Shown in pieces: positions 1 to 7,665 of a stretch of DNA of 7,665 nt. The translations under genes and the position numbers were made by a program. Position 1 is the stretch's first letter. Each line of letters starts with the position of its first letter. Under the pieces are notes generated by a model. That model did not search any database, had not been told where the DNA came from, and worked only from the letters and a program-made list of their open reading frames with translations. The DNA comes from JAWXBK01 sp040878185 (GTDB lineage Bacteria; Pseudomonadota; Alphaproteobacteria; Dongiales; Dongiaceae), in contig JBBDMS010000009.1 of assembly GCA_040878185.1 (NCBI GenBank), positions 1-7,665 on the forward strand, given 5' to 3'.

Positions 1-1
1 C

Positions 2-3844
<3,843 letters not shown>

Positions 3845-4088
3845 CGTGGTCCTCGTTCGTTTCTCAATGGCGCGGGCACCCGAAGCGCTGTCCCGTGTGC
3901 CGATCGGCGCCGGCTGCACCGGCCCCGCCTTTATGTACGTCGCCGGAGAACGCCGGCCCGTTCCGAACTTACGTGGCCGCCCCGGCGGCCCCTTCAGACG
4001 GCGCATGCCGCGCCGCCGCGGAACGCCTGTGCGCTCCGCGGCTGGTCACGGCTTGCATCGTCAACCCGACGAAGACGCGCAACGGGAG
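3845..4088 (-). promoter_or_regulatory. Hairpin-rich rplL-rpoB spacer / rpoB leader
   Basis: This 244-nt spacer has no credible gene. Read as minus-strand RNA it carries several GC-rich inverted repeats. The best, at 4015-4042, has an 8-bp outer stem (GCCGCGGA/TCCGCGGC), one A-C mismatch, a 3-bp inner stem and a 4-nt loop, 46 nt after rplL. Others are at 3975-3990 (6 bp), 3942-3957 (5 bp, GCCGG/CCGGC) and 3909-3923 (5 bp, GCCGG/CCGGC). None is followed by a run of U, so a standard strong terminator is not supported. In E. coli this spacer carries a partial attenuator and an RNase III site that lower rpoB relative to rplL; a similar role here is inference. I see no convincing -35/-10 pair. Confidence 0.5.
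4015..4042 (-). other. Strong hairpin downstream of rplL (attenuator or processing-site candidate)
   Basis: The arms 4015-4022 and 4035-4042 are perfectly complementary over 8 bp. After one mismatch, 4024-4026 pairs with 4031-4033, leaving a 4-nt loop. It is the longest stem between rplL and rpoB. With no U-tract after it, partial termination, RNase cleavage or 3'-end protection are all more plausible than full termination. Confidence 0.5.
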
Positions 4089-4101
4089 CTACTTGAGCTC
4101 C
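4085..4101 (-). other. Small hairpin spanning the rplL stop codon
   Basis: GGAGCT (4085-4090) and AGCTCC (4096-4101) form a 6-bp stem with a 5-nt loop. The rplL stop codon TAG (4089-4091) sits across one arm and the loop. It is too short and lacks a U-tract to be called a terminator. Confidence 0.3.
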
Positions 4102-4460
4102 ACCTTTGCGCCGGCATCCTCGAGCTTCTTCTTGATCTCTTCGGCCTCTTCCTTCTTCACGCCTTCCTTGACGGGCTTCGGCGCGGCCTCAACGAGATCC
4201 TTCGCTTCCTTCAATCCAAGACCCGTGATCGCGCGAACTTCCTTGATCACGTTGATCTTCTTTTCGCCGGCAGCGACGAGAACGACGCTGAATTCGTCCT
4301 TCTCTTCGACGGGCGCAGCAGCCGCACCGCCAGCCGCCGCGACGGCGACCGGTGCTGCAGCGGAGACGCCCCATGCCTCTTCCAGCTTCTTGCTCAATTC
4401 AGCCGCCTCGAGAACAGTGAGTTTCGAGAGTTCGGCTACGAGATTGTCCAAATCGGCCAT
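4089..4460 (-). CDS. rplL: 50S ribosomal protein L7/L12
   Basis: L7/L12 forms the flexible ribosomal stalk as dimers bound to the L10 tail, and recruits and stimulates the translational GTPases (IF2, EF-Tu, EF-G). The product has 123 residues, normal for the family. Residues 1-31 are the N-terminal dimerisation domain (MADLDNLVAELSKLTVLEAA). Residues 32-54 are an Ala/Gly/Pro-rich hinge, and 56-123 are the globular C-terminal domain with the conserved factor-binding stretch ITGLGLKEAKDLVE (78-91). The acidic, Lys/Glu/Ala-rich composition is typical. The start is preceded by AGGAGAG (4466-4472) at normal spacing. It lies 57 nt after rplJ; having its own strong Shine-Dalgarno fits the need for several L12 copies per L10. 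Confidence 0.99.
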   Translation of the reverse strand: MADLDNLVAELSKLTVLEAAELSKKLEEAWGVSAAAPVAVAAAGGAAAAPVEEKDEFSVVLVAAGEKKINVIKEVRAITGLGLKEAKDLVEAAPKPVKEGVKKEEAEEIKKKLEDAGAKVELK

Positions 4461-4517
4461 GTCTTCTCTCCTGGCTTGAACGTCCTGACGTCAGGTTTCT
4501 TCAGATCGGCAACGGCT

Positions 4518-5036
4518 TCACGCAGCGTCGCTCTTGGTTGCGTAGGCCGAGAACACCCGGGCCAACTGAGCCGCCGGCGCCTGCAGCACACTCGCCACCA
4601 ACGTGGCGGGCCGCTGCACGAGACCGGCAAGCTTTGCCCTCAGTTCGTCGAGCGATGGCAGGGTTGCCAGTGCCATGATCCCATCGAGACCCAGCATCTG
4701 ACTGCCCATAGCGCCACCGATGACGGTGAGCTTCTCATTCTCCTTCGCATAACCCACCGCGACCCTGGCTGCAGCAATCGGATCTTTCGAATAGGCGATT
4801 GCCGTCGGACCGGTGAACAGGTCCGCCAAAGTCTCGAACTGGGTTCCCTCGAGCGCACGACGCGCGAGCCGATTTTTGGTAACGCGGAAACCGGCACCTG
4901 CCTCCAGCATCCGACGGCGCAGAACGGTCGACTCGGCGACCGTCAGCCCGACGGGGCGGGTAATCACCACCAGTTCGCTTTCGGCGAATGTCTGGTGGAG
5001 GCGGGTGACGACATCCTTCTTTTCGGATCGGTCCAC
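4518..5036 (-). CDS. rplJ: 50S ribosomal protein L10 (GTG start)
   Basis: L10 anchors the L7/L12 dimers to 23S rRNA at the stalk base and, as the L10(L12)4 complex, represses its own operon. The product has 172 residues, normal for the family, beginning (M)DRSEKKDVVTRLHQTF. The N-terminal rRNA-binding domain includes GLTVAESTVLRRRM (30-43) and FRVTKNRLARRALEG (50-64). The C-terminal part, from LDELRAKLAGL onward, is the helical tail that binds L12. I chose the GTG at 5034-5036 because family members start at this MDR-like sequence and because GGAGA (5043-5047) lies 6 nt upstream. The frame stays open to an ATG at 5156, but those 40 extra codons match nothing in L10 and fall in the structured leader. 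Confidence 0.97.
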   Translation of the reverse strand: MDRSEKKDVVTRLHQTFAESELVVITRPVGLTVAESTVLRRRMLEAGAGFRVTKNRLARRALEGTQFETLADLFTGPTAIAYSKDPIAAARVAVGYAKENEKLTVIGGAMGSQMLGLDGIMALATLPSLDELRAKLAGLVQRPATLVASVLQAPAAQLARVFSAYATKSDAA

Positions 5037-5042
5037 GTGTCG

Positions 5043-5047
5043 TCTCC
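5043..5047 (-). promoter_or_regulatory. Shine-Dalgarno that fixes the rplJ GTG start
   Basis: GGAGA lies 6 nt before GTG 5034-5036. No comparable site precedes the in-frame ATG at 5156. This supports the shorter 172-residue L10 over a 212-residue extended form. Confidence 0.8.
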
Positions 5048-5289
5048 GATGCCTCGGACCGCCGACTGCCGCGCATGGCGCGCCGCCGGTCCGGTTGCGT
5101 CTGGACATCCCGGGTTGGCCCCGGAACGTCCGGTTCAGCCTGTCCCAGAAGTTCAAGCCATTGCGTTCCGAAGCCTCGCGGCATTCGGACGTTGCAACGG
5201 TTTGCCTCCCGTCTATGCAGGCGCCGCTCGGGCATTACATCCCGGGCCGGTTTCCCGACCCGGAGTACCTGCAGTCTCGGACAGGTCGA

Positions 5290-5351
5290 CAGGAGCGGGA
5301 CCGTAATCCCGTTCCTGCCCGCCGCCGCCTCCGTTACCGGATGCGGCGGGC
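5290..5351 (-). other. Tandem hairpins directly after rplA
   Basis: The first stem pairs 5343-5351 with 5317-5325 (9 bp, GCCCGCCGC/GCGGCGGGC). Inside it, TCCG/CGGA closes a GTAA loop. The second stem follows at once (AGGA/TCCT and CGGGA/TCCCG around one A-C mismatch, loop TTACGG). The first begins 7 nt after the rplA stop codon. There is no U-tract, so it is more likely a processing or RNA-stability element, or a weak attenuator, than an efficient terminator. Confidence 0.5.
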
Positions 5352-5358
5352 TTTCATG

Positions 5359-6072
5359 TCAGGTGCGTTCCTGCGGTTGCTGTTGGAACGAACCCAGATC
5401 CAATTTCACGCCCGGACCCATCGTGGAGCTGACGCTCACCTTCTTGATGTATGAGCCTTTCGCTCCCGCGGGTTTGGCGCGGGTAATCGCATCGATGAAG
5501 GCGCGCACGTTTTCCTGCAGCGCCTCCAGCGTGAAACTCGCCTTGCCGACGCCGGCATGAACGATGCCGGACTTTTCGGCGCGGAACTCGACCTGCCCGC
5601 CCTTCGCCGCCTTCACCGCTTCGACGACGTCGGCGGTGACGGTGCCGAGCTTCGGATTCGGCATCAGCCCGCGGGGGCCGAGAATCTTACCGAGCCGGCC
5701 GACCACGCCCATCATGTCGGGCGTCGCGATGCAGCGATCGAAATTCATCTCGCCGGCCTGGATCTTTTCGGCGAGGTCTTCGGCGCCGACCAGATCGGCA
5801 CCGGCCTTGCGCGCCTGTTCCGCCTTGTCGCCCTTGGCGAACACCGCAACGCGAACCGATTTGCCGGTGCCATGCGGAAGCTGCACGACGCCGCGCACAT
5901 TCTGGTCCGCATGGCGCGTATCGATACCGAGATTCATCGCCACTTCGATCGTCTCGTCGAACTTCGCCGTCGCGCGTTCCTTTACCATCGAAACCGCTTC
6001 GTCGACCGGATAACCCTTGTCACGATCGATCTTGTCGTATGCGGTGCGGAGTCTCTTGCCTGGTTTTGCCAT
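5359..6072 (-). CDS. rplA: 50S ribosomal protein L1
   Basis: L1 binds the mobile L1 stalk of 23S rRNA near the E site, helps release deacylated tRNA, and represses the rplK-rplA mRNA. The product has 237 residues, normal for bacterial L1, and starts MAKPGKRLRTAYDKID. Visible family blocks include the domain I start (VDEAVSMVKERATAKFDETI), the RVAVFAKGDKAEQARKAGAD region of domain II, the signature MMGVVGRLGKILGPRGLMPN, and the return to domain I with GIVHAGVGKASF. Its ATG lies 5 nt beyond the rplK stop, with GGAG (6081-6084) inside the final rplK codons and stop, so translation of the two is probably coupled. The C-terminus has a slightly Gln-rich tail (SFQQQPQERT). Confidence 0.99.
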   Translation of the reverse strand: MAKPGKRLRTAYDKIDRDKGYPVDEAVSMVKERATAKFDETIEVAMNLGIDTRHADQNVRGVVQLPHGTGKSVRVAVFAKGDKAEQARKAGADLVGAEDLAEKIQAGEMNFDRCIATPDMMGVVGRLGKILGPRGLMPNPKLGTVTADVVEAVKAAKGGQVEFRAEKSGIVHAGVGKASFTLEALQENVRAFIDAITRAKPAGAKGSYIKKVSVSSTMGPGVKLDLGSFQQQPQERT

Positions 6073-6077
6073 GATCG

Positions 6078-6506
6078 TTACTCCACCACCTCGATGCCCA
6101 TGGAACGCGCCGAACCGCGGATCATCTGCGCCGCCGCATCGACATCGTGTGCGTTCAGGTCGGCCATCTTCTGTTTCGCGATCTCGCGAACCTGAGCCGT
6201 CGTCACGCTGCCGGCAAAGCCAAGGCCGGGCGTTTTGCTGCCTTTGTCGAGCTTCGCGGCGCGCTTCAGGAAGAAGCTCACCGGCGGCGTCTTGGTGACG
6301 AACGAGAACGAACGATCGGCAAAGACGGTGATGACCACCGGAATCGGCATGCCGACTTCGAGACCCTGGGTCTGCGCATTGAACGTCTTGCAGAACTCCA
6401 TGATGTTGAGACCGCGCTGGCCCAGCGCCGGCCCGATCGGCGGCGAGGGATTGGCCTTCCCCGCCGGCACCTGCAATTTGATGTAACCGTCGATCTTCTT
6501 CGCCAT
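6078..6506 (-). CDS. rplK: 50S ribosomal protein L11
   Basis: L11 binds the GTPase-associated region of 23S rRNA at the base of the L7/L12 stalk. It takes part in factor-dependent steps and in RelA activation during amino-acid starvation. The product has 142 residues, the usual length. The N-terminal domain carries the Pro-rich LQVPAGKANPSPPIGPALG segment (residues 12-30), the site associated with thiostrepton-type antibiotics, followed by RGLNIMEFCKTFNAQTQ. The C-terminal rRNA-binding domain has KTPGLGFAGSVT and ends SARSMGIEVVE, as in other L11 proteins. The start is preceded by GAGG (6514-6517) with a 7-nt spacer. It opens the rplK-rplA pair after a structured leader. Confidence 0.99.
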   Translation of the reverse strand: MAKKIDGYIKLQVPAGKANPSPPIGPALGQRGLNIMEFCKTFNAQTQGLEVGMPIPVVITVFADRSFSFVTKTPPVSFFLKRAAKLDKGSKTPGLGFAGSVTTAQVREIAKQKMADLNAHDVDAAAQMIRGSARSMGIEVVE

Positions 6507-6680
6507 GTCCTTACCTCAGTCGTTCCGGACGCCGGATCGTGCCGCCGCCGAAACCGCTGCTCCGTTCCGCCGTGGCGGCGCGAAGCGTTACCGGGGTGAT
6601 GCGGTAAACGGCCCTGGCTGGCCTCCCGCAACGATGCGACCCGACGGAAACCCCAGAACCCGCCGGACGCCGTCTCGCAG
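6507..6680 (-). promoter_or_regulatory. nusG-rplK leader region
   Basis: This 174-nt spacer contains no supported gene and no convincing promoter. It holds the L1-site-like fold at 6600-6630, a competing hairpin at 6588-6607, and a compact stem TCCGG/CCGGA with a 3-nt loop at 6524-6536, 6 nt before the rplK Shine-Dalgarno (6514-6517). In E. coli the rplK leader is where L1 blocks translation of both rplK and rplA, and the arrangement here fits that scheme. Confidence 0.6.
6600..6630 (-). promoter_or_regulatory. L1-binding-site mimic in the rplK leader
   Basis: The RNA forms an outer 5-bp stem (TGCGG 6626-6630 with CCGCA 6600-6604), an asymmetric internal loop (GA opposite GTTTA), an inner 4-bp stem (GGCC/GGCC) and a hexaloop AGCCAG. 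From memory, the L1 site of E. coli 23S rRNA has GGUGGGAGG on the 5' side and a 3' strand with AUACCACC, that is, the same stem, GA/asymmetric loop, stem layout. Here GCGGGAGG is opposed by TTTACCGC. L1 autoregulation through such a mimic is established in other bacteria; its use here is inferred. Confidence 0.65.
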
Positions 6681-7211
6681 TCAGAGCTTTTCCACCTGCG
6701 AGTATTCCAGTTCGACCGGCGTCGACCGGCCGAAGATCGAAACCGAAACCTTGAGCCGTCCGCGCTCTTCGTCGACATCCTCGACGAGACCGTTGAACGA
6801 CGTGAACGGGCCGTCCGCGACGCGCACCTGTTCGCCGATCTCGAAAATGACCGACGGCTTCGGCCGCTCCACGCCCTCCTGCACCTGATGCAGGATGCGC
6901 TGCGCCTCTTCGTCGGAGATCGGCTGCGGCTTGCCGCGGCTGCCGAGAAAACCGGTCACCTTCGGTGTGTTCTTCACCAGATGCCAAGTCTCGTCGGTCA
7001 TCTCCATGCGGCAGAGCACATAGCCCGGAAAAAACTTCCGCTCCGCATTCACCTTCTGGCCGCGCCGCAGCTCGACCACTTCCTCGGTTGGCACCAGCAC
7101 TTCGGGCATCAGATCCTGCATGCCTGTCTTGGCGACCTGCTCGCGGATCGACTGCGCAACCTTGCGCTCGAAGCCCGAATAGACATGAACGACATACCAG
7201 CGATAGGCCAT
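6681..7211 (-). CDS. nusG: Transcription termination/antitermination factor NusG
   Basis: NusG rides on RNA polymerase, suppresses pausing, and links the enzyme to Rho or to ribosomal protein S10. The product has 176 residues, close to the usual length. The N-terminal NGN domain (about 1-115) starts MAYRWYVVHVYSGFERKVA and contains ERKFFPGYVL (57-66) and the VKNTPKVTGFLG segment (79-90). The C-terminal KOW domain (about 123-176) shows FEIGEQVRVADGPFTSFNG and ends PVELEYSQVEKL, the near-invariant alphaproteobacterial ending. The ATG lies 3 nt past the secE stop. Its GGAGG (7219-7223) falls in the last two Gly codons of secE, so the pair is probably co-translated. Confidence 0.99.
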   Translation of the reverse strand: MAYRWYVVHVYSGFERKVAQSIREQVAKTGMQDLMPEVLVPTEEVVELRRGQKVNAERKFFPGYVLCRMEMTDETWHLVKNTPKVTGFLGSRGKPQPISDEEAQRILHQVQEGVERPKPSVIFEIGEQVRVADGPFTSFNGLVEDVDEERGRLKVSVSIFGRSTPVELEYSQVEKL

Positions 7212-7214
7212 CGC

Positions 7215-7412
7215 TCAGCCTCCGAGCCCGAGAATCTGCCGAACGAAAAACGACAGCACGATATCCGCCAGCATGAAAAATATCGCCGACACGATGACCA
7301 TGACGAACACCATGGCGGTGGTAATCAGTGTCTCCTTACGGGTCGGCCAGGTGACCTTGCGAACTTCCTGGCGAACTTGGGAGAAGAATTCCGTCGGGCT
7401 CGTTCTTGCCAT
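7215..7412 (-). CDS. secE: Preprotein translocase subunit SecE
   Basis: SecE is the small essential inner-membrane subunit that clamps and stabilises SecY in the SecYEG channel. The product has 65 residues, the single-spanning short form usual in Alphaproteobacteria. The amphipathic cytoplasmic helix carries the family signature EVRKVTWPTRKET (about 15-27). One hydrophobic span follows (about residues 28-58). I chose the ATG at 7410-7412, giving MARTSPTEFF, because homologues start here and AAGGA (7416-7420) precedes it, though at a short 3-nt spacing. An in-frame GTG at 7452-7454 would add 14 residues but begins in the tRNA CCA end and lacks a ribosome-binding site. tRNA-Trp lies upstream and nusG directly downstream. 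Confidence 0.96.
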   Translation of the reverse strand: MARTSPTEFFSQVRQEVRKVTWPTRKETLITTAMVFVMVIVSAIFFMLADIVLSFFVRQILGLGG

Positions 7413-7454
7413 CGTTCCTTGAACTCGTTGGTAGCTCGTTACCGGCTCCGGCAC

Positions 7455-7531
7455 TGGCAGGAGTGGAGGGACTCGAACCCCCAGCCCCCGGTTTTGGAGA
7501 CCGGTGCTCTAACCAATTGAGCTACACTCCT
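7455..7531 (-). tRNA. trnW: tRNA-Trp (anticodon CCA)
   Basis: A complete cloverleaf of 77 nt can be drawn. The acceptor stem is AGGAGTG/CACTCCT (7 bp), the D arm GCTC/GAGC, and the anticodon stem CCGGT/ACCGG with loop CTCCAAA, giving anticodon CCA at 7495-7497 (Trp, codon UGG). The variable loop is 5 nt. The T arm is GGGGG/CCCTC with one G-U pair and loop TTCGAGT. The discriminator is G, as expected for bacterial tRNA-Trp, and the CCA end is encoded (7455-7457). It lies between tuf and secE on the same strand, a common arrangement in this cluster, so it may be cut out of a longer transcript. Confidence 0.98.
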
Positions 7532-7609
7532 ATCGCCATCCCGGGCTCGCGCCTTGCCGCCGAACGGCGTCGACCGGTCCGATACTCTTTAATAGGTTCC
7601 CGCCGACCG

Positions 7610-7665
7610 TTATTCGATGATGGAAGCGACGACGCCGGCACCGACGGTGCGGCCGCCTTCGCGGA
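7610..7665 (-). CDS. tuf: Elongation factor Tu (C-terminal end only)
   Basis: EF-Tu delivers aminoacyl-tRNA to the ribosome. Only the last 16 complete codons plus the TAA stop (7610-7612) are inside the window. They read REGGRTVGAGVVASIIE except that the first Arg is at the partial edge; this is the conserved end of bacterial EF-Tu domain 3. The gene continues past the right edge. The 78-nt spacer to tRNA-Trp (7532-7609) holds one weak stem (CGCC/GGCG) and an AT-rich patch (7585-7594) but no clear terminator, so read-through into the tRNA and secE-nusG is possible. Confidence 0.95.
   Translation of the reverse strand, partial: REGGRTVGAGVVASIIE

Larger units (their letters stand above)
5037..5358 (-). 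promoter_or_regulatory. Structured rplA-rplJ leader, candidate L10(L12)4-responsive region
   Basis: This 322-nt spacer has no supported gene. On the minus-strand RNA, 5' to 3', it forms a chain of stems. These are 5317-5351 (9 bp, then 4 bp closing a GTAA tetraloop); 5291-5316 (4+5 bp around one mismatch); 5242-5263 (9 bp including one G-U, GAAA tetraloop); 5204-5222 (CCTGCATAGACGGGAGG core); 5168-5188 (5 bp, bulged U, 3 bp, GCGA tetraloop); 5110-5124 (5 bp); and 5055-5093 (7 bp, just before the Shine-Dalgarno). In bacteria, rplJ leaders are the known target of the L10(L12)4 complex, and from memory the CCTGCATAGACGGGAGG segment resembles the conserved L10-leader core. The family assignment is inference. 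I found no clear promoter here. Confidence 0.6.

Noticed and set aside
4484..4495. Perfect 12-bp palindrome CCTGACGTCAGG between rplJ and rplL
   Set aside because: One or two such palindromes are expected by chance in a window of this size, and as RNA it gives only a 4-bp stem. There is no support for an operator.
5037..5156. 40-codon N-terminal extension of L10 from ATG 5156
   Set aside because: It has no similarity to L10, no Shine-Dalgarno, and lies in the structured leader. The GTG at 5034-5036 gives the normal family length and start.
5190..5199. 10-bp palindrome CGTTGCAACG in the rplJ leader
   Set aside because: Several palindromes of this length are expected by chance in the window; there is no second copy or context suggesting a binding site.
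6525..6672. Repeated 10-mer CCGGACGCCG at 6525-6534 and 6663-6672
   Set aside because: Only two copies, GC-rich, with no spacing pattern; the first is simply part of a hairpin.
7585..7594. TATTAA-like -10 box (minus strand) between tuf and tRNA-Trp
   Set aside because: No recognisable -35 (TTGACA-like) lies 16-18 nt upstream. An AT-rich patch alone is too weak to call a promoter.

Overview
This window is the core translation/transcription cluster of a high-GC alphaproteobacterium. Everything is encoded on the minus strand, so transcription runs from high to low coordinates. The order is tuf (3' end only), tRNA-Trp(CCA), secE, nusG, rplK (L11), rplA (L1), rplJ (L10), rplL (L7/L12) and rpoB, which is cut by the window edge after 1281 codons. 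This order and the protein sequences are typical of Alphaproteobacteria. L10 and NusG look to me more like Rhodospirillales or Rhizobiales than Rickettsiales or Rhodobacterales, but that is from memory rather than alignment, and I would not name a genus.

Layout: the right edge (7610-7665) holds the last residues of EF-Tu. A 78-nt spacer separates it from tRNA-Trp (7455-7531, CCA encoded). secE (7215-7412) and nusG (6681-7211) are 3 nt apart, and the nusG Shine-Dalgarno sits in the last codons of secE. A 174-nt leader precedes rplK (6078-6506), and rplA (5359-6072) follows rplK after 5 nt. A 322-nt, strongly structured leader precedes rplJ (4518-5036, GTG start). rplL (4089-4460) follows 57 nt later. 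A 244-nt hairpin-rich spacer leads into rpoB (2-3844).

The genes supply the ribosomal stalk and its base (L11, L10, L7/L12), the L1 stalk, the core RNA polymerase beta subunit, the elongation/coupling factor NusG, the SecE translocon subunit, EF-Tu and a tRNA. Coordination of the ribosomal-protein and polymerase genes appears to lie in the three long spacers. The rplK leader contains a fold very like the L1 site of 23S rRNA, as expected for L1 feedback control. The rplJ leader contains a chain of hairpins, several with GNRA tetraloops, that fits an L10(L12)4-responsive leader. The rplL-rpoB spacer holds GC-rich hairpins without U-tracts, consistent with attenuation or RNA processing.

I found no mobile element, CRISPR array, phage gene, broken gene or unknown coding region. 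The very long plus-strand open frames opposite rpoB are shadows caused by high GC and codon bias. The window is an ordinary housekeeping locus; its most interesting parts are the regulatory RNA leaders, not a new system.
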